From: a virus
DNA: 57,393 nucleotides
IMG/VR virus record: IMGVR_UViG_3300045970_000131
Location: 1-57,393 of that record
Direction: 5' to 3' (one strand)
The notes beneath the pieces are model-generated. The model had not been told where the DNA came from, searched no databases, and saw nothing but the letters and a program-made list of their open reading frames with translations. Shown here piece by piece: positions 20,070 through 28,105 of the stretch (position 1 is the stretch's first letter; each line of letters begins with the position of its first letter). The position numbers were made by a program, and so were the translations under genes.

Positions 20070-20396
20070 TTATCGCCCCGATTCTTTACTTGTAAGTGAT
20101 AGATATAGGCCCGCCCGTTCTATTGACGATGCTTCTGTATTGATCATGTGCGCTCGGCCAATGACATAATCTGCACCAGCCCGATCAAAAGTTGCAGGAA
20201 AAGGGTAGTTGTCTGTCAATGCAAGCGTGCCAGGTAATGAAGAAAACTTGCCAATGAATAAATCTGGCCGTTGCTGGATCATGGTTTGAACGTAGTTATT
20301 TAAAAACAGAAGCAAATCATTATCTGCATAACGCTTCTTGGCGTTGTCATTCAGGTCTTTCCTAGATAAATCGATCACTGCTTGCATTGTAGACAT
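20070..20396 (-). CDS. Small neck/adaptor protein
   Basis: 108 residues, with SD AAGGA before ATG. It begins with an all-helical pattern (MQAVIDLSRKDLNDNAKKRY) continuing into DNDLLLFLNNYVQTMIQQRP, followed by a short beta segment with LPGTLALTDNYPFPATF and a C-terminal helix carrying AHMINTEASS. This pattern is seen in small phage proteins that sit between portal and tail adaptor. There is no catalytic motif. The tight junction with the next gene (stop TAA immediately followed by ATG) suggests that the two products act together at the neck. Confidence 0.65.
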   Translation of the reverse strand: MSTMQAVIDLSRKDLNDNAKKRYADNDLLLFLNNYVQTMIQQRPDLFIGKFSSLPGTLALTDNYPFPATFDRAGADYVIGRAHMINTEASSIERAGLYLSLTSKESGR

Positions 20397-20405
20397 GGAA
20401 AATCC

Positions 20406-20783
20406 TTAAAGTACGATTGCACCAGCTTGTAATTTAGATACGTTTTGACGCATAGTATCAATGCTGTCACGTGGGTTTAATTTACGGCCAAAATGTGCAA
20501 TAGAGTATTGATTCAATTGTTCTTTGGTAGCTGTTGACATATTGATAAAAGGTGCATCATCCTCAGTAGTAAGATTTGGATCGATCTCACCATCAATGTC
20601 AGTCGCTGGCAATCCTTTGCTTATGTCTTCGCCTTCTGCTACAGCCCAAACATCAGCGTATTGCAGTAATAATCGTACTTTGTTATCTGGATATTCAAGC
20701 GTTTCACCGTTTTGCCAGATAATGCCTGTACGCCCAACGATGTCAGGTTGCTCAGATTTTTTACCGATATAAGTTATTTTCAT
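20406..20783 (-). CDS. Small structural protein of the head-neck region
   Basis: 125 residues when started at ATG 20783, which follows a GAGGTG Shine-Dalgarno. A longer frame to 20831 exists but would run through the terminator hairpin at 20793-20821, so the shorter form is preferred. N-terminus MKITYIGKKSEQPDIVGRTG with WQNGETLEYPD suggests a small beta-barrel; the C-terminus is helical (ATKEQLNQYSIAHFGRKLNP). This resembles head-tail joining or Rho-N-like end segments in phage neck proteins, but it is not a confident match. Lies between capsid-associated and adaptor genes. Confidence 0.65.
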   Translation of the reverse strand: MKITYIGKKSEQPDIVGRTGIIWQNGETLEYPDNKVRLLLQYADVWAVAEGEDISKGLPATDIDGEIDPNLTTEDDAPFINMSTATKEQLNQYSIAHFGRKLNPRDSIDTMRQNVSKLQAGAIVL

Positions 20784-20792
20784 ATTCACCTC

Positions 20793-20821
20793 AATAAAAA
20801 AGGGCGGTGTTACCCGCCCTA
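20793..20821 (-). terminator. Intrinsic terminator
   Basis: Perfect seven-base stem AGGGCGG/CCGCCCT with a six-base loop followed by T-rich TTTTTTATT on the minus strand. It lies between the 157-residue capsid-associated gene and the 125-residue gene and decides the start of the latter. Confidence 0.88.
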
Positions 20822-20847
20822 TTGGTTGCATTAAAACTAAGTTTTAA

Positions 20848-21321
20848 TTAATTAACGCCTTGCAAAATACCTGATGCATGAGCGCTAACCTTGCCTGCTT
20901 GGAATGCTGCTGCATTTGTAGTAGGTGTTATTGTCACGATTAAGTCTTTTTCCACAAAGTATGGGTGGAAGAAAGGCTGTGTACGCAATTGAGCTTGGAA
21001 TGAAATACCAGCCCCAAATGCATTATCAGCAGTAGCTGCTGCGCCGAATGATTTAGCAAAGTCAGTTGTACCGCCTACTGATACGGCTGAACCATCTGCA
21101 TAAACAAAGCCGATCTTGCCTACAGCTGCAGCGCCTGTATCTAAGTCATCAGCACTGATCACTAAGCCAGTAAGCTTGGTGCCTGCTGGGATTAATAGAG
21201 GTTGAACAGTGTCAGCCGTAGTAAATGCGCCTACTGTTGCCACGTTTTCATAAGTAACTGCATTGCCGTAGCAACCGTTATTTGTTTTCTTGCTGCGTAA
21301 ATCTGATGGTGCGCTATTCAT
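20848..21321 (-). CDS. Capsid-associated (decoration-type) protein
   Basis: 157 residues with SD AGGAG before ATG. Immediately follows the major capsid gene. It is small, beta-rich and Ala/Gly/Thr-rich (TKLTGLVISADDLDTGAAAVGKIG, split here: TKLTGLVISADDL then DTGAAAVGKIG), ending in ITPTTNAAAFQAGKVSAHAS. Such proteins directly behind capsid genes of podophages are commonly head-decoration or head-completion proteins. No family is recognised with certainty. It lies between the capsid-end hairpin (21356-21375) and a strong terminator, so its level is probably set independently of the neck genes. Confidence 0.65.
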   Translation of the reverse strand: MNSAPSDLRSKKTNNGCYGNAVTYENVATVGAFTTADTVQPLLIPAGTKLTGLVISADDLDTGAAAVGKIGFVYADGSAVSVGGTTDFAKSFGAAATADNAFGAGISFQAQLRTQPFFHPYFVEKDLIVTITPTTNAAAFQAGKVSAHASGILQGVN

Positions 21322-21355
21322 AATGAATACTCCTAAAATTAAAGATTAAAACTAG

Positions 21356-21375
21356 CTAGGGGAATTACCCCCTAG
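21356..21375 (-). terminator. GC-rich hairpin after the capsid gene
   Basis: Stem CTAGGGG/CCCCTAG around a short AT loop. The T run on the minus strand begins only about five bases after the stem, so it may be a weak terminator or an RNA-stabilising hairpin at the capsid mRNA end. Confidence 0.5.
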
Positions 21376-21380
21376 TATCG

Positions 21381-22688
21381 TTAGAATGGAAGTTTGATTA
21401 CGCTGTCGATTACTGCAACACCGTAGTCGGTTGGAACTGTTGTGCCATCACTAGCTGTGATGTCAAATGACACTTTTGCTTTACCAGCACTAGCAGATAA
21501 AGCTGCTTCGTATTGGTTGCCGTGGTCAAGTAACTTCTCAGACACATGATAGAAAGAACCAGACTCTTTACGAGCGCCCCAAGCTGCTACCAATGCTTGT
21601 CCACCTAATAACAATGAACGTACAACTTTGTAGCCAGCAGTCAATGAGCCATTTACTACTTGAGCAGACTCAGTACGACTACCCTTATTTGCTGCTGTAA
21701 TGATTTGAGTCGTATCACTTGGGTTAAACATGATTGAACGTGTCATCTTTTTCACAAGAATGTTATTCCAGATGTAGATTTCACCACGCAATAATGGTGG
21801 CAATTTGCCTGCATTCATTGCTTGGCGTAATTGGCCATACTTTTGGAAGTCACGAATGTTTTGTGTTGCAGTATCTTTCAATAATGCACTGAAAGCATAT
21901 GGATCAAGTAACAACAAGCCTAATGGCTCATCATCAGCTGCCGCGTCACCATCCAAACGAATGCGTGTCATTGGACGATCTACAGCACTGTAAAGGTGTG
22001 TTAAATCATCAATCACGCTTAATTTGAATGTATCAGTAGTTGCTACTGAACCCAATTGCTCACCACCCTGGATAATGCCGCCATTGCTTACAACAAAATG
22101 TCGGTTATAGGTTGGTGCTTTTACTGGGTTCACAGTAATTGCTGAAAAGTCAGGATCAGATTGAAGCGGAACTGCAGCCCAGTCATCACCAGTTTGAGCG
22201 CCACGTGCACCAGATAACTGTACTTGCGTGATTTGATCTTCATAGTGATTCATTGAGTTATAAGTAGAGCTCAATGCTAATTTTTTCAAATCGTGCGGTG
22301 TACGTTGTTGTGTTGCGCTACCGCCTGAGTTAAAGGCAAAACGCACTTGGTTGATGTCCACGTCCATGTTAGTCAATGATAATTTCTCACCACGGCCTTC
22401 AAGGTTGTTATCACCCATGGTTGGTTTTGTCACTTTCACGTTGAGTAAATCAACTTTCAAGCGATCCCCTGCTACTTTTTGCAAGTCGGTAGCTTTAACT
22501 ACAGGCATTTCAGCCTTAGTTTGACCACGCAAATTAGCGTTTGCACTAGCATCAGTAGGTAATTCTCCTGATAGTGCGTTCATTAGAGTTTGTCTACGTT
22601 GAGTGGCGATGAATAGTGCCTCTGAATACGCGACATTACCAACGGTTTTATTACCGCTGGCGATTGATGCAATTTGTGATGCTGCCAT
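21381..22688 (-). CDS. Major capsid protein (DUF4043/N4 gp56-type)
   Basis: 435 residues with strong SD (AAGGAGC). The sequence starts ASQIASIASGNKTVGNVAYS and has the pattern of the DUF4043 / N4 gp56-like capsid family: early helix with ALFIATQRRQTLMNALSG, charged segment LKVDLLNVKVTKPTMGD, a NQVRFAFNSGG...RTPHDLKKLAL motif, then the P-domain part with DRPMTRIRLDGDAAADDEPL and RTESAQVVNGSLTAGYKVVR, and the late motif VVRSLLLGGQALVAAWGAR. This HK97-type fold forms the head. It follows the scaffold gene and lies between a strong terminator upstream and a hairpin downstream, so a dedicated expression level is likely. Confidence 0.92.
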   Translation of the reverse strand: MAASQIASIASGNKTVGNVAYSEALFIATQRRQTLMNALSGELPTDASANANLRGQTKAEMPVVKATDLQKVAGDRLKVDLLNVKVTKPTMGDNNLEGRGEKLSLTNMDVDINQVRFAFNSGGSATQQRTPHDLKKLALSSTYNSMNHYEDQITQVQLSGARGAQTGDDWAAVPLQSDPDFSAITVNPVKAPTYNRHFVVSNGGIIQGGEQLGSVATTDTFKLSVIDDLTHLYSAVDRPMTRIRLDGDAAADDEPLGLLLLDPYAFSALLKDTATQNIRDFQKYGQLRQAMNAGKLPPLLRGEIYIWNNILVKKMTRSIMFNPSDTTQIITAANKGSRTESAQVVNGSLTAGYKVVRSLLLGGQALVAAWGARKESGSFYHVSEKLLDHGNQYEAALSASAGKAKVSFDITASDGTTVPTDYGVAVIDSVIKLPF

Positions 22689-22709
22689 GATATTGCTCCT
22701 TTATAGGCG

Positions 22710-22734
22710 AAAAAAAACCACCTCAATGGGTGGC
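22710..22734 (-). terminator. Intrinsic terminator between scaffold and capsid genes
   Basis: Stem CCACC/GGTGG with a short loop and an uninterrupted run of T on the minus strand. It lies just upstream of the capsid ribosome-binding site, so it could attenuate transcription from the scaffold gene or mark an upstream transcript end. Confidence 0.85.
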
Positions 22735-22757
22735 TTCGCTGTATTAAAAAAAGTTAG

Positions 22758-23702
22758 TTAGGACGCATTGATCTGCGCCATGATTTGGTCTGATGTCAAT
22801 CCTTTAGTCATCTGACGGGTTTGTGACGCATCAGCGTTTTCAAAGGTGACTCGTTCCGTTGGGTAGTTACCGCTTGGCATATCTGACAAGCTGTTCGGCC
22901 CAGTTTGTTTCTTAACCACGGCTCTTGGTGTTTGAGCGTTTGTGGTTTCTTGTGAAGATTTAATAACCTCGCCGTGCTTCATTTCAATGAGTCGTGCAAC
23001 ATCGTTAAAGCGCTCAGCTTTAGATATTCCCTGATACTCTGGCAAATTAATCAACGTGTTATCTAAACGCTTAGCCTCTTCCCACAAATCAGGTCTGTTA
23101 TCGCGCATGAAAATTAGCTTTTCATTGCTATTCAGGGCCTTTTCTGCTTCGGCTTGTTCGTTTTTGATAGCGGTAGCTGATTCCTCTTCCAGTCGTGCAT
23201 CACGCTCTTTAAATAACTGATCAAGGGCCGCTTTTAACTGCGGCACGGTGCTTAGCTCTTTCTTTTGCGCAAGCATTTCTTCAACAAGTTCAGGGAATAC
23301 CTCTTTAGCCTCTGCAAATTTCTCATCAAACTCACGAGAATCTACATCGGCCTTAACTGCATTCTGACTTGCTGTTATCGCATCAAGCTGGGACTGAAGT
23401 TCTTGCGCTTTTGCTTCTGCTGCCTCACGTCCTGCACGTTCTGCAACCTTCTCAGCGCGTTCTTTTGCAACGACACTATATGGCAGGGTATGTTGGCCAT
23501 CTTTTGTCAAAATTACTGTATCTGCTTGGGTGTCGGACGCTTCACCCTTGTTATCGACCTGTTGAGCATTACTGTCATCTTGCTCGCTGACCTCTTCTGT
23601 GGGTTCAGTGGCATTCACTTCATCAGCTGCCGCCTCTAAACCTGCTTCTTGATCAACCATTGCAAACATACCCGCTAGCGGGTTATTCAAATCTTCACTC
23701 AT
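22758..23702 (-). CDS. Scaffolding protein
   Basis: 314 residues from ATG 23702, which has AGAGGA five bases upstream; an in-frame ATG at 23717 adds five residues. The protein is acidic at the N-terminus (DEVNATEPTEEVSEQDDSN), then a long coiled coil rich in Glu/Lys/Ala (~75-210: VVAKERAEKVAERAGREAAE and following), and a basic, Ser/Thr-rich C-terminus ending MTKGLTSDQIMAQINAS. This acidic-coiled-coil-basic plan, and the place between portal and capsid, is that of podophage scaffolding proteins. It should assemble inside the procapsid and leave before DNA packaging. Confidence 0.88.
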   Translation of the reverse strand: MSEDLNNPLAGMFAMVDQEAGLEAAADEVNATEPTEEVSEQDDSNAQQVDNKGEASDTQADTVILTKDGQHTLPYSVVAKERAEKVAERAGREAAEAKAQELQSQLDAITASQNAVKADVDSREFDEKFAEAKEVFPELVEEMLAQKKELSTVPQLKAALDQLFKERDARLEEESATAIKNEQAEAEKALNSNEKLIFMRDNRPDLWEEAKRLDNTLINLPEYQGISKAERFNDVARLIEMKHGEVIKSSQETTNAQTPRAVVKKQTGPNSLSDMPSGNYPTERVTFENADASQTRQMTKGLTSDQIMAQINAS

Positions 23703-23792
23703 ATTTTCCTCTGCCATTTATCGTATGGTTACGAAGTTGCGCACGGCCCAGCTATTTATCGAATAGCTCCGAGATTTTGGGACGTACAAATG

Positions 23793-23814
23793 AAAAAACC
23801 CGCCGAAGCGGGTT
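23793..23814 (-). terminator. Intrinsic terminator with TTCG tetraloop
   Basis: Minus-strand stem CCCGC-TTCG-GCGGG, extended by an AA/TT pair, then TTTTTT. It lies between portal and scaffold genes and would end or attenuate transcription after the portal gene. Confidence 0.92.
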
Positions 23815-23834
23815 CCTATCAACGAGTTACCTCG

Positions 23835-25889
23835 CTAATTCTGTGTTGGACTGTTGTTGTCCATTTCTTTAATCAATTCACCAAGCTGCTTCATTGAAGT
23901 CATCAAGGTTTGAATCTGGTTGTCTTTATCAGCCAGCGCCGTATTGTTGCGCTCTTGCTGTAACTCAATAGCCCCTTGGTTTTTTAGCTCAATCTCTTTC
24001 AGCGCCAAATCACGATCAGCCTGCTTGTCATTTAATGCAGCCTGTAGCTGTTGCATTTGTTGTTGAAGCTGCTGGATAACCTGCTGGTATTTCGCGGCTT
24101 GTGGGTCTTCATTGTCAGCAATGCCAAAGGCAGCTTTAAGTGCCTTAACAATCTCTTTTCGGTGTGGCAATTCGCTGGTATCGAAGTAATATGGGTAAAG
24201 AATTGCTTGCGCTTGTGGCGATGCGCCTTGCAAGGCAGCTGCAAAAAATTGCTGTTGTTGTGATCGATAGGCTGCGCTAGTTGATACGTCTTCCAGTGTG
24301 ACTTTTACCAAAGCTGAGCTAACATCATTCACGATAGCCATCTGTCCGTTTTGCATCACGCGCTGATTGATTGCAACATCACGCGGCTTGTCTTCACCTA
24401 CTGTAACAACCATTTCTTTTCCTTTTAAATCCTCGCGGATAAGGTCAAGTAATAATTGTCCAACCATTCTGCGACTAAATCGGTGGTTATCAAATAGCCC
24501 AGCAACGGTAGTCGAGCTCTGTTCAACTAATGAGTTAATGGCCACGCCTGAAGATGTATTGCCTTGGCTTCCTAGTGCCTGATCGTAGATGCTAGTCACT
24601 CTCTGTACTGCTGCACGTGCATCATTCATGACATTAAACTGTTGTGCAGTTAGCTCATCTGCTTCTACTTTGAAAATACCACCAGCACGCATTGCATCTT
24701 TATCTAGCTCAATGTCAGCATCAGGACGTGCAATTTCATCACGCATCATGTCAACGTCTTTTACTGCATCGCTAGTACGGATCACGCGGCGTGATCCTAA
24801 GTTATGCATAAGCTTGGCACGTCTGGCATTCATTTCATCTTGCAGCGGCATGATGTTACGTGGCACGCCGTAGGGAATACCTGTTAAGTCTTCGCGGTAT
24901 GCAAAGAACGGCACATACGGAAAATGATTATGGCGATAAGGTGTCCAGTCATCTGAAAGTTTCAAGGGGCCAACCCAAAATGCACGGCGCATCTTAGCAA
25001 ATGTAGCCTCTACTACTTCAATCTGCCCACTATCAAGCAATGCAATATGATTTTGGTTATCGTCATCTACTTCTATTGCCCTACCATCAGGCAATTTAAA
25101 TACTTTCTTAGTCACATAACGTCTGTACCAAACCTCAGACAAACATACTTTACGTGTTGCTGTATGCAACCACTCATATTCTGGAATAGTTGACCGGCCC
25201 ATGGCTGCATATTCACTTTGCATCAATGAATTATTCAGGAAGTTGTCATTTAGCCATAAGCCATTAGTTGCACAATGCATTAGCTCTGCTTTATCTGGAA
25301 ACCATGACTCAACTAATTTGCTATCAATCCAGCGCTGGCGCTTCATCCATACTGCATCCTCAAGCATTGGATCGCGTGCTGTCCAATCCCATGTTATTTC
25401 ATTGCGATGAACGGCTACGCAGCGATAAGGATATTTAAACGGGTTAGATTCACGTGATACTTCAACAAAGCCAAAGCCTGCTTTAATTGCTGATTCAAAG
25501 CCATCTGAACATGCACGATCTGCTTTTGATTCACGCTCAGCTTCATATAACTTCTGGCTTAATACTTCTGCAACATCAGTCCAGTCTTCTGTATCAGGTG
25601 CCACACGCCAATCTGTACGGCTCTTAGCTTCCATTCCGACAAGTAAATCAATCGGTGGACGGGTGATGTTTTCAAAGATTGCACCCATGCCAAGCTGACG
25701 GTAGCGCTCAAGTGTCGCAGCATCAAACTGGTTGCCATCAACATATTCACAAGCCTTATTTGATTCTTTTCTGAATTGCGGCTGATTTAGTGCTTCAAAG
25801 TACCACTTTTGAAGCTCATGCAATGTCAATTCAAAAGGATCATGCTCTTTTTCATGAACTGGCTCTTGATGTTGTTGAATGTAATCCAT
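23835..25889 (-). CDS. Portal protein (P22-like family)
   Basis: 684 residues. The N-terminal half carries P22-like portal signatures: YVDGNQFDAATLERYRQLG, then ITRPPIDLLVGMEAKSRTD and GFGFVEVSRESNPFKYPYRC, followed by NEITWDWTARDPMLEDAVW. The middle has PYRHNHFPYVPFFAYREDLT and the GIPYGVPRNIMPLQDEMNARR motif. The C-terminal ~100 residues are a Gln-rich coiled coil (QQLQQQMQQLQAALNDKQADR), the barrel-helix region that reaches into the capsid in P22-type portals. It forms the dodecameric DNA gate. Terminators flank the gene on both sides. Confidence 0.94.
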   Translation of the reverse strand: MDYIQQHQEPVHEKEHDPFELTLHELQKWYFEALNQPQFRKESNKACEYVDGNQFDAATLERYRQLGMGAIFENITRPPIDLLVGMEAKSRTDWRVAPDTEDWTDVAEVLSQKLYEAERESKADRACSDGFESAIKAGFGFVEVSRESNPFKYPYRCVAVHRNEITWDWTARDPMLEDAVWMKRQRWIDSKLVESWFPDKAELMHCATNGLWLNDNFLNNSLMQSEYAAMGRSTIPEYEWLHTATRKVCLSEVWYRRYVTKKVFKLPDGRAIEVDDDNQNHIALLDSGQIEVVEATFAKMRRAFWVGPLKLSDDWTPYRHNHFPYVPFFAYREDLTGIPYGVPRNIMPLQDEMNARRAKLMHNLGSRRVIRTSDAVKDVDMMRDEIARPDADIELDKDAMRAGGIFKVEADELTAQQFNVMNDARAAVQRVTSIYDQALGSQGNTSSGVAINSLVEQSSTTVAGLFDNHRFSRRMVGQLLLDLIREDLKGKEMVVTVGEDKPRDVAINQRVMQNGQMAIVNDVSSALVKVTLEDVSTSAAYRSQQQQFFAAALQGASPQAQAILYPYYFDTSELPHRKEIVKALKAAFGIADNEDPQAAKYQQVIQQLQQQMQQLQAALNDKQADRDLALKEIELKNQGAIELQQERNNTALADKDNQIQTLMTSMKQLGELIKEMDNNSPTQN

Positions 25890-25911
25890 GTCATTTCATT
25901 TTCTATAGGCA

Positions 25912-25934
25912 ATAAAAAAGCCCCCGAAGGAGCT
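25912..25934 (-). terminator. Intrinsic terminator with TTCG tetraloop after DUF1501 gene
   Basis: Minus-strand stem AGCTCC-TTCG-GGGGCT (one G-U pair) followed by TTTTTTATT. It closes the DUF1800/DUF1501 cassette on the portal side. Confidence 0.9.
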
Positions 25935-25958
25935 CTTAAAAATTACTGATTTTTTTAG

Positions 25959-28094
25959 TTACACAAGCGCATCTAGGAAGCTTAAATATCGCTCATTTGC
26001 TGGCCAGTATTGCAAATCAGGGAATAGCGTTAGAATCTGTGCATCAGACAATCCCATCCAACGTGCGAATGTCGCTCCATATTGATAAACCGATGTAGAA
26101 GGAACTAAAATATTTCCTGCCAAATCTGGCCCAGTTGCGCTATATGACGGTATATTTCCGTAAATTTTATTACCACGAACAGACTTGCCAAATACAAATT
26201 GGTGCCCACCCCATGCATGGTCAGTACCAGCATTATTTGACGTGAATGTTCGTCCAAACTCAGATATTGTAAATGTTACAACATCAGCATCTTGAATACG
26301 GCTAACGATACTATTGAAATAACTGAGTACGTCATTTAAGCATCCAAGGTTTGAATGGTTCGCAAATGTGTGTGAATCCCATGCAACATTAGGTGAGCCA
26401 GTATATAAAACCTGTCTATCAAGATTGATAAGCTTAAATTTAGTAGCGACATTGCTCAACAATGTAGTTGCAGTAGTATTGATAGTGAATGATGTAGTAT
26501 TTGGCACAGAAACTACTTGATACCCTGTAGTTGGTGATGAAGAATCTAATCCTGTCGCTGTCAAGTACACCTTGTTTAAAACTGTTAAGTTATGTTTTAA
26601 CTGAATGTTTACTGGCACGTTTACTAATGCTGTAGTGTCTGTCCCTGTCAATGTGAATGCATTATCCTCATTGCCCTCTACAAGTGTTATTTTATAGCCA
26701 TTTGCTGGTGGCGCTGCATCAATTGTTGCACCAGTAGTTGTCACCAGTACGCTATCAGATAAGTCAGATGTACTCGTACCTGAAGTAAACAAGCCATGAC
26801 CATTTGATGTGATGGTCATCACTGCTGATCCTGCTGTACGGTTTGCAACCCCTGTCGTGACCTGAGTGGTAATCGTAGCTACATTTGAGGCTGCAGCACG
26901 TGACATTGTTGCGCCGCGATTTGGGTTATTAGCCAAAATCATACGAGCCAATGTTTTCATTCCGCTTGCCCATGTTGATGCATTAAATGCCATCGATCCA
27001 ACAATGTTATATGCAATAGCAGGCGGATCAGTCAGGTTGATCACATTACCCATGATGTTTTGGAAGTCATTACCTTGTTGCGCTGTTGGTGTGAATGACT
27101 CAGTAAAATCACTTGTAAGCGGGTTTGTTGTCGTAGCTTGGATAAATAAGGCTTTTAATGCAGTTTGCACTCCGCCTGATTCAGCAGTAAAGTTTCCAGC
27201 ACCATCAGGCATCTTACGGATCAATCCTGATGATGATACATTAAATACTTTTGCTGTGCTTCCTGCTGAGAATGCAGGGCGACCTGATGCAGATACAGAA
27301 GCAATCTGTGGATTAGGGCCAGATAATCCAGCAAGTATCTGATCAGCGATTCCACCACCCCACCCTTTAGTTGCACCTTCAGGCGCATTACTATGCCAAG
27401 TTGTAGTTTGGTCATTGTGTGATGTAAGCTGTGCTGGATATTGCTGTGAGTTTGCTGCTGTAATAACACCGTTACCGATAGCATCAACATCTAGGTTAAA
27501 GATACCGCCATTTGTGCCAGATTTGTAAGTCTTACGGCGAAGTGGGCCAATATTAGAAATTACCAAGCCTTTAACCTTAGATGCATTACCTGCATTGTCT
27601 GGAACATTAATTACATCACTCAAGAATGGTAATGCAGGGTGGAATGCTGGATCACGACCAGATGCTACTGATTCGTTTATTTTAAATTGCTGCGTGTTTT
27701 TTGCATCAATTTGCAGATTGCCTAAATATGTACCTGAATAAGTAACATCACCAAAGCTTATTGTTTCAGTTGCTGTAGAAAAAGCATTTCCTGTCAGCGT
27801 AACAGTATTGGCCCCTACTGCACTAATCTTTAAGCGTCTTTGTGCAGGTAAATTAGGTGAGTACACTAATTGCCCTACAGCTAAACTGGTAACATCAGCC
27901 AATCCAGTAATTACATTTGAATCTTTGGTTAGCGTACCTGATTTAGTAACGGCATTGGTATAAGTTAATATATTTGATGCTGCTAGTGCACGTGCGGTTT
28001 GAATTTCAGAAACGCTAGCTGAATCTCGCGCAGACATAAAGTTAAATGCATCCATGCCCCCGCCTAAGTCAACACAAACTAATATTTTAGACAT
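25959..28094 (-). CDS. DUF1501 protein with inserted tail-type beta repeats
   Basis: 711 residues, SD AAGGG before ATG. DUF1501 belongs to the alkaline-phosphatase/sulfatase-like superfamily. Visible DUF1501 signatures: N-terminal strand VCVDLGGGMDAFNFM (usual form L..GG.DS.N), FHPALPFLSDVI followed by VKGLVISNIGPL, a TTWHSN segment, VTFTISEFGRTF, GTDHAWGGHQFVFG, and the end STSVYQYGATFARWMGLSD...FPDLQYW. So Asp of GGxD, and Asp-His plus His of TDHAWGGH, candidate metal ligands, are kept. Two beta-rich insertions occur at ~50-120 and ~410-550, the latter with ITSNGHGL and NGYKITLVEGNEDNAFTLTG. There is no Tat or Sec signal, unlike bacterial members, so it is expected to remain in the cytoplasm or join the virion. 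It follows the DUF1800 gene by 11 bases. Function of the family is unknown. Confidence 0.85.
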   Translation of the reverse strand: MSKILVCVDLGGGMDAFNFMSARDSASVSEIQTARALAASNILTYTNAVTKSGTLTKDSNVITGLADVTSLAVGQLVYSPNLPAQRRLKISAVGANTVTLTGNAFSTATETISFGDVTYSGTYLGNLQIDAKNTQQFKINESVASGRDPAFHPALPFLSDVINVPDNAGNASKVKGLVISNIGPLRRKTYKSGTNGGIFNLDVDAIGNGVITAANSQQYPAQLTSHNDQTTTWHSNAPEGATKGWGGGIADQILAGLSGPNPQIASVSASGRPAFSAGSTAKVFNVSSSGLIRKMPDGAGNFTAESGGVQTALKALFIQATTTNPLTSDFTESFTPTAQQGNDFQNIMGNVINLTDPPAIAYNIVGSMAFNASTWASGMKTLARMILANNPNRGATMSRAAASNVATITTQVTTGVANRTAGSAVMTITSNGHGLFTSGTSTSDLSDSVLVTTTGATIDAAPPANGYKITLVEGNEDNAFTLTGTDTTALVNVPVNIQLKHNLTVLNKVYLTATGLDSSSPTTGYQVVSVPNTTSFTINTTATTLLSNVATKFKLINLDRQVLYTGSPNVAWDSHTFANHSNLGCLNDVLSYFNSIVSRIQDADVVTFTISEFGRTFTSNNAGTDHAWGGHQFVFGKSVRGNKIYGNIPSYSATGPDLAGNILVPSTSVYQYGATFARWMGLSDAQILTLFPDLQYWPANERYLSFLDALV

Positions 28095-28105
28095 TTGTTA
28101 ATCCC